Assembly: GCF_963853665.1 (NCBI RefSeq)
Contig: NZ_OY970459.1
Location: 4,526,001-4,590,000, forward strand
DNA from: Mycobacterium decipiens
GTDB taxonomy: Bacteria > Actinomycetota > Actinomycetes > Mycobacteriales > Mycobacteriaceae
Direction of reading: 5' to 3'
Length of the DNA stretch: 64,000 nucleotides
The translations under genes were made by a program, and so were the position numbers. Position 1 is the first letter of the stretch; each line of letters opens with the position of its first letter. The notes under the pieces are model-generated. The model made no database searches. It saw only the letters and a list, made by a program, of their open reading frames with translations, and was not told the origin of the DNA. Shown here one piece after another: positions 56,839 through 64,000 of the stretch.

Positions 56839-58896
56839 ATGAGCGACGACTATGGCGACTATCTCACTGTGGCCCAAGCAGCGGCCTATGTGGGCGTCTC
56901 CGCGGCCACTCTGCGCCGCTGGGACAGTGCCAGAAAACTGACTGCTGTTCGCCGCCCCGGCAGTCAGTATCGGTACTACCGCATCGCCGACCTGGAGCCA
57001 TTTCGCCTCGAATACAGCACGGCCGAGAAGGCCAAAGACGTCGTCGCCGGCTTCTTTGACGCTGCTGAGGCACGGATCGAGGGGAACCCGCAGCTCCGTG
57101 AGCCCCAGAAAGAGGCGTATGAGGCAGCCGTGGAGCACTTCGCTCAGCAGAAGACGCCCGCCATCGTTCAATTACCTGTCGGCTGCGGTAAGACCGGCGT
57201 TGCCGCCATCCTTCCCTTCGGTTTATCGCACAAGCGAACGCTCGTCGTCGCGCCAAACACCACCATCCGTGAGGGCTTGTATGCAGACCTCAACATTGCG
57301 AATGCCTCGTGTTTCTGGAAAAAGGCGGGCATTCTTGATTCCTTTACTTCCGGTCCATTCACCGCGCTAGTCGATGGCCCCAAAGCCAATATGGACGATT
57401 GCGTTAACAGCCACATCGTCGTCGCCAATGTCCAGCAGCTCGCCGGCAGCGCCGACCGCTGGCTCTCACAATTCCCACCCGATTTCTTCGACTTGGTCAT
57501 CATCGACGAGGGACATCACGTCGCCGCGGAGAGCTGGCAGAAAGTCGTCCGCGCATTCCCACAAGCGTTCTTCGTGAGCCTTACAGCAACTCCGTTCCGC
57601 GCCGACAACAAAGACCTGTTAGGCGACCTGATCTACCGCTATCCATTCGCCCGGGCGATGCTCAACGGCTACATCAAGCACGTCGTCTCGGCGTCGGCCC
57701 ACCCCGCCGAGATCACCTTCACAGCGCGAGACGAGACCGCCACCTACACGCTGGAACAAATCCTCGAATTGAAGGAGGAGGCCTGGTTTCGACGCGGCGT
57801 TGCCCTATCCGACGAGTGCAACCGCCATATCGCCGGGAAGGCGGTCGAAAAACTACAGGCACTTAAGGCCGCCACCGGCTTCCCCCATCAAATCGCGGCG
57901 GCAGCCATGTCGATCGACCACGCCGACCAGGTACGCGCAATCTTCCAGGAACTAGGCTTGCAGGCGGAGACGATCCATAGCGACTTGCCCGACGAGCGCA
58001 AGGCCGCAGTGCTCGCCAAACTGCGCAACAACCAAATCGACGTCATCGTTCAAGTAGCCATGCTCAGCGAGGGATTTGACCACCCACCCCTCAGCGTGGC
58101 GGCAATATTCCGTCCGTACCGTTCACTGTCGCCCTACATCCAATTCGTAGGGCGGGTGATGCGGACCGTCGACCCAAACGATCCAAACAGCGCCAACAAC
58201 CAAGGCTTTGTCGTCTCACACGTAGGGCTAAACAATGAAGAGCAGTGGGACGAGTTCCGTGAACTTGACACTCAAGACCAGCACATCGTCAAGGGGTGGG
58301 CCCGCGGCGAAGGTGATGATTCAGGCGGCCGGTACGTAACCGGCGACGCCGGGCAGATCGTCCAACGCTTCGATGACCCCGTTGCACAGGATGAACGGCT
58401 CAGCCACTTCCTCAACCGCCCATTCCTCGACCCGTCTGACGACCGGGTCATCGACGAAATGCTCGATGCCAAAGGACCGGGGGGCTTCTCATTCCGCGAA
58501 CTTGGCGTCACCGCCGACCAGTTGCGGACGCAGTTGGCGCATCGCCGGACACATCAGGAAGCACCGGCCGAAGAAGTCCCCATACAGCCGCAAGTAAAGC
58601 GCCAAACATTACGAGGTCGGCTCGACACTCGATCGAAATCGGTCCATCAGCGCATCCTCACCGACCTCGGACTCGCCCGAGCGGGTTTCGACATCAGCCG
58701 GGCGATCAGGGGGGTGCGTGGCAACAACGCCGACGCGCTGTTCGTGCAGCTCAATCGCGAGATTAACAAGTTCGTCGGACAGAACGAGAAGACCCGTGAC
58801 AAATGGACGCTCGACCAGCTGCAAGCCGCCTATGACTCTCTCGACGAGATCGGCGACCAGGTAGCGGAGTCAATCAAGACTGCGATTAAGGAGTGA
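56839..58896 (+). CDS. HTH-SF2 helicase fusion, putative defence helicase
   Basis: A 685-residue protein. Residues 7-55 form a MerR/excisionase-type HTH (LTVAQAAAYVGVSAATLRRWD). Then an SF2 helicase: VGCGKTG (Walker A, 114-120), IIDEGHH (II, 221-227), SLTATPFRAD (III, 247-256), SEGFDHPPLSVAAIFRP (V) and QFVGRVMR (VI, 435-442). DEGHH places it among type III-res/DEAD-like DNA helicases. The last 200 residues are unassigned. It is followed by a 4-base gap and a small Cys-rich gene, whose ribosome site AAGGAG lies in the helicase end. It probably acts on foreign DNA or RNA; target is inference. Confidence 0.72.
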   Translation: MSDDYGDYLTVAQAAAYVGVSAATLRRWDSARKLTAVRRPGSQYRYYRIADLEPFRLEYSTAEKAKDVVAGFFDAAEARIEGNPQLREPQKEAYEAAVEHFAQQKTPAIVQLPVGCGKTGVAAILPFGLSHKRTLVVAPNTTIREGLYADLNIANASCFWKKAGILDSFTSGPFTALVDGPKANMDDCVNSHIVVANVQQLAGSADRWLSQFPPDFFDLVIIDEGHHVAAESWQKVVRAFPQAFFVSLTATPFRADNKDLLGDLIYRYPFARAMLNGYIKHVVSASAHPAEITFTARDETATYTLEQILELKEEAWFRRGVALSDECNRHIAGKAVEKLQALKAATGFPHQIAAAAMSIDHADQVRAIFQELGLQAETIHSDLPDERKAAVLAKLRNNQIDVIVQVAMLSEGFDHPPLSVAAIFRPYRSLSPYIQFVGRVMRTVDPNDPNSANNQGFVVSHVGLNNEEQWDEFRELDTQDQHIVKGWARGEGDDSGGRYVTGDAGQIVQRFDDPVAQDERLSHFLNRPFLDPSDDRVIDEMLDAKGPGGFSFRELGVTADQLRTQLAHRRTHQEAPAEEVPIQPQVKRQTLRGRLDTRSKSVHQRILTDLGLARAGFDISRAIRGVRGNNADALFVQLNREINKFVGQNEKTRDKWTLDQLQAAYDSLDEIGDQVAESIKTAIKE

Positions 58897-58900
58897 ACTA

Positions 58901-59134
58901 GTGGCCGCAGTAAAGAACATCCTCAAGCATGTAGACGCCGAAGTCGCGGGAAAGAAACGCAAATGCTACCGAAAACAGACCCATGTAATCCTCAAGGGTC
59001 AGACGTGTTTAGTGGTGCGCGACGGCCCACAGAGCCAGACCACCTACTGCGCTCTCTGCGCGGCAGAGATCCTGGCGAGAGCCGAAGTCGCACTAACAGA
59101 TCTGCACGCGAGTTTCGCCGGCGGGCCCCATTAA
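58901..59134 (+). CDS. small Cys/His-rich protein, candidate zinc finger
   Basis: A 77-residue basic protein. KKRKCYRKQTHVILKGQTC and YCALCAAEIL give four cysteines and one histidine spaced like a short zinc finger (a PARP- or treble-clef-like layout). It starts with GTG 4 bases after the helicase stop and uses the helicase tail AAGGAG as its ribosome site, so the two are co-translated. It may be an RNA/DNA-binding adaptor for the helicase. No family was recognised. Confidence 0.55.
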   Translation: MAAVKNILKHVDAEVAGKKRKCYRKQTHVILKGQTCLVVRDGPQSQTTYCALCAAEILARAEVALTDLHASFAGGPH

Positions 59135-59283
59135 GGTCCACACACTAATCGTCCGATAGACCATCAACACGACCATGCTTTGCCGGGGATATCGCGCCTC
59201 GGAATCATCCGGTCAGCTCTTTCGCGTCGGTGGGCACTGCTACACATGATGGCGGCAACAACGGCAGAAAGAGAGCGATACAC

Positions 59284-60207
59284 ATGAGTCGGGCTAACAA
59301 CGATCCCGTAGCCGCGCCAGCGGCATTCCTCATTGCTGCCGACCCCACGGGCCAATCTGATGTTCGGATAGAGCACATATGCGATTTGTGCGATGAGGAT
59401 TACCAGCGCTATAAGTCCGCTGAGCGTATGCTGCACGACATCGTCGTGGCTAACGTTTTCACTTACGTGCAAGGCTCGCTGAAGGTGTTCGAGACGGTGT
59501 GGAAAGGCGCTAATGCGGCGTTGGCGTCCAAAGAGATTCGCCCAAACACCGACCCACGGGGTGCAACGCTCTGGAACACGCAGCTCCGTGCCGCCGCCCT
59601 CTCACTGTGCATGAGTTTGGTATACCACCAGGAGCAGACGTATCAGGACGTCTGTGATCGCCATGGGACGGACAGTCAAGCTCATCAGACGGCGAAGGCC
59701 GTCTTCGGCCAGCTGTATGACAGCTGTCGCGGGTATCGGTACCTTTATGGGCTCCGCAACGTGATGGTTCACGACAAGATGGACGCGATCGCGCTGAGCG
59801 CCGAGATTACTCGTGGCGACAGTGGTCAAACGGTAGCTATGTACGACTTGCTAATCGACAGGTCGGTGATGGTTGAATCGCCGAAGCTGAACCGCAATCT
59901 CCGAGATGAATTCGCGGCGCTCGATGAGAACCCGAGCCTGCTGGAACTGCTGCATGAAGTTGCGCAGCGGTTCGTCGACGCCAACCGGGAACTCCGCGAC
60001 ATCACCCATCCGGACTTAACGCAGGTCTGCCAAACCGTCGTCGAATTCGATGATCTCTTCGACGAGCGGCCAGGAACCCGAGCGCTTGTCCACGAGCAGA
60101 GCCCCCAGGTGATCGCCGGTTTCCGCTTCAGCTACACAGGTGTTCCGCCAGAAGTCATTCATTTCGCCCGCACTTACCAGCCCGGGAGTTCCGTCGACGG
60201 CGTCTAA
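59284..60207 (+). CDS. HEPN-like ribonuclease protein, putative defence effector
   Basis: A 307-residue mostly helical protein. RYLYGLRNVMVHD holds an RN-x3-H signature (R158, N159, H163), the R-x4-6-H motif of HEPN ribonucleases. A preceding helix bundle (AAALSLCMSLVYHQEQTYQ) fits the fold. HEPN proteins commonly act as RNases in abortive-infection and toxin systems. The ATG at 59284 with GAAAGAGAG upstream is preferred to the GTG at 59230. It follows the Cys-rich gene by 149 bases on the same strand and overlaps the convergent NUDIX gene by 4 bases. The domain call is from motif reading only. Confidence 0.55.
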   Translation: MSRANNDPVAAPAAFLIAADPTGQSDVRIEHICDLCDEDYQRYKSAERMLHDIVVANVFTYVQGSLKVFETVWKGANAALASKEIRPNTDPRGATLWNTQLRAAALSLCMSLVYHQEQTYQDVCDRHGTDSQAHQTAKAVFGQLYDSCRGYRYLYGLRNVMVHDKMDAIALSAEITRGDSGQTVAMYDLLIDRSVMVESPKLNRNLRDEFAALDENPSLLELLHEVAQRFVDANRELRDITHPDLTQVCQTVVEFDDLFDERPGTRALVHEQSPQVIAGFRFSYTGVPPEVIHFARTYQPGSSVDGV

Positions 60208-60632
60208 TCCGACACGAGGTTCACGCCATCGTGCGCTCGTGAATGCACATCGTCTTCCAACGCATCCAGAACGCGCACGGCGAAGGCAGGATTCATCGCT
60301 GACTGTACTTCTTCACTTGTCATCCAACGAACTTCGCGCGCCTCGGCTGTCGGGTGTGTGATTCCCTCGGCCGGACGGCAGCGATAGACGAGAGCGACTA
60401 TCCCATGAGTGAGGTTCTTGTAAACGCCGGTCAGACGTTCCACCGTGACCTCTAAACCCGTTTCCTCGAGGACTTCGCGCCGAACGCCATCCTCGAAGGA
60501 TTCGTGAAGTTCCAGTACGCCACCGGGGGCTTCCCAGTGGTCATTGTCGTCTCGGCGGATCACAAGAACCCGACCATCGTCCCGGACGACGATGCCGGCG
60601 ACACTGACCGAGTGCTTTGGTGTGGTTCCCAT
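60204..60632 (-). CDS. NUDIX hydrolase, Pif-like
   Basis: A 142-residue NUDIX protein with a full box: GGVLELHESFEDGVRREVLEETGLEV, matching Gx5Ex7REUxEExGU. In pSAM2 the NUDIX-type Pif blocks entry of a second copy of the element, and its gene neighbours korSA; here it is divergent from a GntR gene. ATG at 60632 with GGAG 7 bases before it. Its 3' end overlaps the HEPN gene by 4 bases. A house-cleaning role is the alternative. Confidence 0.82.
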   Translation of the reverse strand: MGTTPKHSVSVAGIVVRDDGRVLVIRRDDNDHWEAPGGVLELHESFEDGVRREVLEETGLEVTVERLTGVYKNLTHGIVALVYRCRPAEGITHPTAEAREVRWMTSEEVQSAMNPAFAVRVLDALEDDVHSRAHDGVNLVSD

Positions 60633-60685
60633 CGTTGGTCTCCATTGTTCGATGCCGGCGACGTGACATGGGGTTGACTGCCTTC

Positions 60686-60704
60686 CTAGACTAGTCGTCT
60701 AGAC
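60686..60704. promoter_or_regulatory. KorSA-type operator, site 1
   Basis: Two abutting 8-bp palindromes, GACTAGTC (60689-60696) and GTCTAGAC (60697-60704), lie in the divergent gap between the NUDIX and GntR genes, 20 bases before the GntR start. The complement contains TCTAGACGACTA, found again at site 2 (61547-61558). It is the expected place for an autoregulating KorSA-like repressor. Confidence 0.6.
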
Positions 60705-60724
60705 ATGTAGGGGAAGGTCAGCGG

Positions 60725-61504
60725 GTGCTGCAACTTGGACAGATCGACCGAGCGGACGACAAGCCGCCATATCGGCAGATCGCGGGCATGTTGCGAGCAG
60801 CGATTATTCACAACCAGCTACCGCCTGGGGAACGACTGCCGTCCGAGGCGGAATTGATCGAGCACTTCGGCGTGGCCCGCATGACTGTAAGACAAGCAAT
60901 GCATGAGCTTCGTTCCGAGGGATTGGTCATCTCGCAACACGGCCGCGGTGTGTTCGTCCGCCCGACGCCGCCGATTCACAGATTGGCGTCAGATCGATTC
61001 GCGCGAAAGCACCGCGCGGAAGGCAAGGCGGCGTTCACTGTGGAAGCTGAAAAATCCGGTTACTCGCCGCAAGTCGACAATATCGTCGTGAATCGACAGA
61101 AGCCGAATTCCTTTGTAGCTGAGCGACTTAAAGTGTCGCCCAATGATGACGTTGTCGTGCGATCGAGGCGATACCTAGCGAATGGCCGGCCAGTTGAGAC
61201 GGCGGTCTCCTTCATCCCAGCTGCTTTCGCTGAAGGTACGAAGATCGAGCAGGCGGACACGGGGCCTGGTGGTATCTACGCCCGCTTGGAGGAGAACAAC
61301 CATGCACTCAGCCGCTTCACCGAGGAAGTGGGAGCTCGGATGCCGACTCCCGAAGAGCGGCGGCAGCTGGAACTTGAACAAGGCGTTCCCGTACTGACGG
61401 TGTTGCGAACCGCCTACGACACGAACGACATTGCAGTTGAGGTCTGCGACACCGTGAAAGTCGCCTCCGCCTACCTGCTCGAATACGAGTTCCCGGCCCG
61501 CTGA
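60725..61504 (+). CDS. GntR/UTRA regulator, KorSA-like
   Basis: A 259-residue regulator. Winged HTH (residues 14-75: YRQIAGMLRAAIIHNQLPPGERLPSEAELIEHFGVARMTVRQAMHELRSEGLV), then a UTRA-type ligand domain (SFVAERLKVSPNDDVVVRSRRYL, LEEGVPVLTVLRTAYDTN-like end). KorSA of pSAM2 represses the Pra gene and itself. Matching operator-like sequences lie before this gene and before the Pra-like gene. The GTG at 60725 is taken as start. Confidence 0.82.
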   Translation: MLQLGQIDRADDKPPYRQIAGMLRAAIIHNQLPPGERLPSEAELIEHFGVARMTVRQAMHELRSEGLVISQHGRGVFVRPTPPIHRLASDRFARKHRAEGKAAFTVEAEKSGYSPQVDNIVVNRQKPNSFVAERLKVSPNDDVVVRSRRYLANGRPVETAVSFIPAAFAEGTKIEQADTGPGGIYARLEENNHALSRFTEEVGARMPTPEERRQLELEQGVPVLTVLRTAYDTNDIAVEVCDTVKVASAYLLEYEFPAR

Positions 61505-61545
61505 GCCCACAGTCTTCGGCTAATCAATCGCCGACCGTTGCACTC

Positions 61546-61580
61546 CTCTAGACGACTATGTAACCTCAACTTGTCTAGAG
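61546..61580. promoter_or_regulatory. KorSA-type operator, site 2, upstream of the Pra-like gene
   Basis: CTCTAGAC (61546-61553) and GTCTAGAG (61573-61580) form a perfect 8-bp inverted repeat around a 19-base centre, 23 bases before the Pra-like start. TCTAGACGACTA (61547-61558) is shared with site 1 in the opposite orientation. Confidence 0.6.
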
Positions 61581-61603
61581 CAGTTCTATCGAAAGGTCGA
61601 CAA

Positions 61604-62026
61604 ATGTCCGTGCCGAAATGGCTCAAGGTGTCCCACCAGCAGGTTTTCCCACACAAAGCATTCGTCGTGTCCGACGTGACGGCGGTGATCGATTACGAGC
61701 GGTCCACGAAGGACAACAAGGTCCAGGCAACTGATCGAGAATCAGGCGCACCGTTGTGGCAGGTCGAAGTCCTCGACGGCGACCCGGCAGCTAGCAAGCG
61801 AGCACGCACTCTCACCGTCAAGTTCGCAACACCCAAGCAGCCTGTGTGCCCGCCGAACAGTGCCGGAATGCCCTTCACGCCAGTCGTTTTCGAGGAGCTT
61901 TGCGTATTGCCGTACGTCGACCGTTCGAGTGAATCCGGCCGCATCGCTTGGTCTTTTCGGGCCTCAGGCATGACTGCGGACACCGGCAAGGCGGCGTCCT
62001 CGGCGACAGACCGGGCGTCAGCATGA
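61604..62026 (+). CDS. Pra-like activator of replication, integration and excision
   Basis: A 140-residue protein with the blocks of the actinobacterial 'plasmid replication, integration and excision activator' family: QQVFPHKAFVVSDVTAVIDYERSTKDNKVQATDRESG, PLWQVEVLDGDPAASK and NSAGMPFTPVVFEEL. In pSAM2, Pra switches on rep, xis and int. ATG with GAAAGG upstream, directly downstream of operator site 2. Its TGA overlaps the ATG of the translocase (ATGA), so the two are coupled. Confidence 0.78.
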   Translation: MSVPKWLKVSHQQVFPHKAFVVSDVTAVIDYERSTKDNKVQATDRESGAPLWQVEVLDGDPAASKRARTLTVKFATPKQPVCPPNSAGMPFTPVVFEELCVLPYVDRSSESGRIAWSFRASGMTADTGKAASSATDRASA

Positions 62027-63369
62027 GCCCGTACGACCCCGCGGTACCTAGCGATCCGTATTCGATTCCAGATCCCGACGGCGGCACCGACTTCCTTGAC
62101 CTCGCGCACGTGCTGACCGTCGGTGCTATGTGGCTCCTCGCGGCGACCGGGGTGGCCATCCTTGCGCTCGTCGTTTGGAAACTGCGGTCCCCCGTCACGT
62201 TTGAGCGTTCTGTTGCAACCCCAGCGTCTCGGGCCCGATGGCTGCTCTGGGCGTCGATCTCCTGGCCCCGGGTTGCCAAGGCCTGCGGGTTGTCGACTTC
62301 CGAGCACGTCACGCGCACGGATGCACAGGGCAAGAGCAGGACGAGGACAGTCTGGACTCATCCTCGCCTTGTCGGGGTGAGCATGTCCGGTGACTGCCTA
62401 CGCCTGACAGTCCGCACACGGACCGGCCAGACGGTCGACGATCTGGAAAACGCGGTCCCCGCAATCCGTGACGCTGTCGGGGCACATTCCGCCCGCTCGA
62501 CGGTGACCGCACCCGGCACGGTTCGCATGGAATTCGTTATGCGACAACAGCTGGCGGTCGTTGAAGTGGCCACAGTGCCAACCAACTCCGAGGCGAGCTA
62601 CGTCAAGATCGGCCGACGGGAGAACGGGTCGGCATGGGCACTCCACATCGCCGGCCTCCACACGCTCACTGTTGGGTGCTCCGGGGCGGGAAAGGGTTCC
62701 ATTTTTTGGGGCATTGCAGGCGGATTAGGCCCAGGCATCAAGGCGGGAACCGTGCGGCTGTTCGCCGTGGATCTCAAGTACGGGATCGAAGTCTCAGTCG
62801 GATCCACACTATTCAGCGGCATCGCGACGACCGAGGCCCAGGCCGCGAGACTGCTGACCAAGCTGGAGGAGCTACTAGAGAGCCGCGGTCGCCGGATGGC
62901 CGGCCGAGCGCGTTCGCACACACCGACCACCGCAGAGCCTCTCGTCGTGCTGCTCATCGATGAATTGGCGGGCTTGACCGCGTACATGACGGACGCCGCA
63001 CAGAGGAAGCAAGTTGCGGGCTCGCTCTCACGCATCCTGACAAAGGGCAGGGCCGTAGGCATCGTGGTCGCCGCCTTCATGCAGGACCCTCGCAAGGAGA
63101 TTGTGCCCATGCGCGGGTTGTTCAGCCAGACCGTCGCACTGCGGCTGCGCTCACGCGACGAGGTCGCCATGGTCCTGGGTGACGGCCTCGCCGACGCCGC
63201 CCCCGCGCATCGGATCAACCCAAATCAGCCTGGGACCGGATACGTCATCGCCGAAGACGGGTCAACGATGCGAGTACGCGCCGACTTCTGGCCCGATTCG
63301 TTAATCCGTTCTGTTGCACAAGAATACGGGTTAGCAAGCTCAAGTCCCGCTGGCCCCACAGAGAACTGA
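62023..63369 (+). CDS. FtsK/SpoIIIE-like DNA translocase (TraB/TraSA-like)
   Basis: A 448-residue protein: one N-terminal membrane segment (VLTVGAMWLLAATGVAILALVVW, 30-52), Walker A VGCSGAGKGS (217-226), Walker B VVLLIDELAGL (308-318), and AVGIVVAAFMQDP then FSQTVALRLRS typical of FtsK-like conjugation proteins. Elements of this type transfer double-stranded DNA between mycelial or neighbouring cells with this single ATPase. No SpdB-type spread gene is evident. The start at 62023 is fixed by ATGA overlap with the Pra-like gene. The excisionase follows after 10 bases. Confidence 0.82.
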   Translation: MSPYDPAVPSDPYSIPDPDGGTDFLDLAHVLTVGAMWLLAATGVAILALVVWKLRSPVTFERSVATPASRARWLLWASISWPRVAKACGLSTSEHVTRTDAQGKSRTRTVWTHPRLVGVSMSGDCLRLTVRTRTGQTVDDLENAVPAIRDAVGAHSARSTVTAPGTVRMEFVMRQQLAVVEVATVPTNSEASYVKIGRRENGSAWALHIAGLHTLTVGCSGAGKGSIFWGIAGGLGPGIKAGTVRLFAVDLKYGIEVSVGSTLFSGIATTEAQAARLLTKLEELLESRGRRMAGRARSHTPTTAEPLVVLLIDELAGLTAYMTDAAQRKQVAGSLSRILTKGRAVGIVVAAFMQDPRKEIVPMRGLFSQTVALRLRSRDEVAMVLGDGLADAAPAHRINPNQPGTGYVIAEDGSTMRVRADFWPDSLIRSVAQEYGLASSSPAGPTEN

Positions 63370-63379
63370 GGACATCGGC

Positions 63380-63613
63380 ATGACAACTCTCGGCGTCAAC
63401 GCCACCGCCACCGCGATAGCGACCTTTCCGGAGCTTCTGACAGCGGAGCAGGTCGCCGAGCTGCTTGGCGTGTCCGCCGCCACCGTGAGCCGCTGGGGCG
63501 CATTGCGCGAACATGGCGAAGACGTGGGACCGCCCTGCTACACGTTATCTGATCGCGTAAGACGCTGGGACGCAGCGGAAGTCCGCGCTTGGCTCAAGCA
63601 GGTGCGCCGCTAA
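63380..63613 (+). CDS. xis: excisionase
   Basis: A 77-residue HTH_17 protein: LLTAEQVAELLGVSAATVSRWG followed by LSDRVRRWDAAEVRAWLKQVRR, the usual excisionase architecture. It sits between the translocase and integrase and its stop is directly followed by the integrase GTG, so both are co-translated. A degenerate copy of the same sequence (LREH, LSDRVRRWNA) is in the relic at 40.8 kb. Confidence 0.85.
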   Translation: MTTLGVNATATAIATFPELLTAEQVAELLGVSAATVSRWGALREHGEDVGPPCYTLSDRVRRWDAAEVRAWLKQVRR

Positions 63614-64000
63614 GTGGCCGGATCGGGACCGCGCGGTATCCGAAAGCGGATCAATTCAGCCGGTCAGCCGCGCTATCAAGTGCGCTATCTGGTGCGGGAT
63701 CCCAGCTCCCCGTCAGGATGGGTCGAGACGTCCTCGACGTTCGCTACCCTACGGGAGGCGCGCGCGTTCAAGGCCGAGCGTGACGGTGAAGCGGCGATCG
63801 GTGGCAGGCGCTTCGACCCTCGGCTCGGCCGCACCAACCTCGCCGGAATCTGGGCTCAATACAGCGCGTCGAAACGCCCAGCGGTGTCACCCAAGACGTG
63901 GAGCGGCTACACCCAGCATTGGGAACTCCGCATCAGCCCCCGTTTCGGCAGTGTCCCACTCGAACAAATCAGCCGCAGGGACGTGCAGCAATTCGTCGAT
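63614..64000 (+). CDS. int: tyrosine integrase, N-terminal part (continues past window)
   Basis: 129 codons from the GTG at 63614 to the window end. Arm-type domain first (GPRGIRKRINSAGQPRYQVRYLVRD and ATLREARAFKAERDGEAAIGGRRFDPRLGRTNL), then the core-binding SAM-like domain (KTWSGYTQHWELRISPRFGSVPLEQISRRDVQQFVD). The catalytic domain and right att site are beyond the window. Same family as the two relics inside the window. It directly follows xis with no spacer. Confidence 0.88.
   Translation, partial: MAGSGPRGIRKRINSAGQPRYQVRYLVRDPSSPSGWVETSSTFATLREARAFKAERDGEAAIGGRRFDPRLGRTNLAGIWAQYSASKRPAVSPKTWSGYTQHWELRISPRFGSVPLEQISRRDVQQFVD

Overview
The window looks like a slow-growing Mycobacterium chromosome. 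It is GC-rich, carries a PE_PGRS gene at 32.7-35.2 kb, and contains a run of genes recalled from M. tuberculosis in the same relative order but inverted: narS/narL, the E1-alpha-like Rv0843, the MFS protein Rv0842, pip, the Rv0839 methyltransferase, lpqR, lpqQ and PE_PGRS (about Rv0845 to Rv0834c). Homology statements come from reading motifs and from memory; no search was run.

Region 1 (1-5.1 kb) is a phenylpropionate-type catabolic locus: mhpB (cut by the window edge), mhpA and an mhpC-like hydrolase on the minus strand, diverging from an IclR regulator and a KstD-like flavoprotein. Region 2 (5.1-8.5 kb) has the nitrate-type response regulator narL flanked by two paralogous NarS-type sensor kinases.

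Region 3 (8.9-18.3 kb) is an insertion relative to the M. tuberculosis order and the most novel metabolic locus here. A sedoheptulose-7-phosphate cyclase of the 2-epi-5-epi-valiolone synthase type is followed by a VOC-fold protein (the fold of ValD/CetB epimerases), a zinc alcohol dehydrogenase, a sugar-porter MFS protein, an alditol-oxidase-like flavoenzyme, an SDR and a pyranose-2-oxidase-like enzyme. A convergent TIM-barrel isomerase lies beside it. This suggests a C7-cyclitol pathway without aminotransferase or sugar-nucleotide genes.

Region 4 (18.5-32 kb) returns to the Rv0843-Rv0835 backbone (E1-alpha, a frameshifted MFS gene, pip, methyltransferase, two lipoproteins). It is interrupted by a thiolase and an acyl-CoA degradation block (crotonase, two acyl-CoA dehydrogenase subunits, acyl-CoA synthetase, ferredoxin, LLM oxidoreductase). 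The thiolase and the fadD/ferredoxin promoters share a 21-bp operator-like palindrome.

Region 5 (32.5-40.6 kb) holds PE_PGRS, a cold-shock protein, a DEAD-box helicase, a fatty-acyl-AMP ligase and small hypotheticals. Region 6 (40.6-48.7 kb) is a graveyard of integrative elements: decayed xis/int/rep pieces and three partial copies of the 3' half of tRNA-Phe (att scars). Between two scars sits an E. coli-type metH with an SAH riboswitch directly upstream and a cobalamin riboswitch pointing the other way into a broken gene; a katG pseudogene follows.

Region 7 (48.7-64 kb) reads as one actinomycete integrative element of the pSAM2 type: att scar, HUH Rep, cargo, then NUDIX (Pif-like), GntR (KorSA-like), Pra-like, FtsK-like translocase, excisionase and integrase running off the window. 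Its cargo is defence-like: a PD-(D/E)XK nuclease protein, a PIN protein, an Xre-ImmA/IrrE plus PIN pair, and a putative operon of HTH-SF2 helicase, small Cys-rich protein and HEPN protein.
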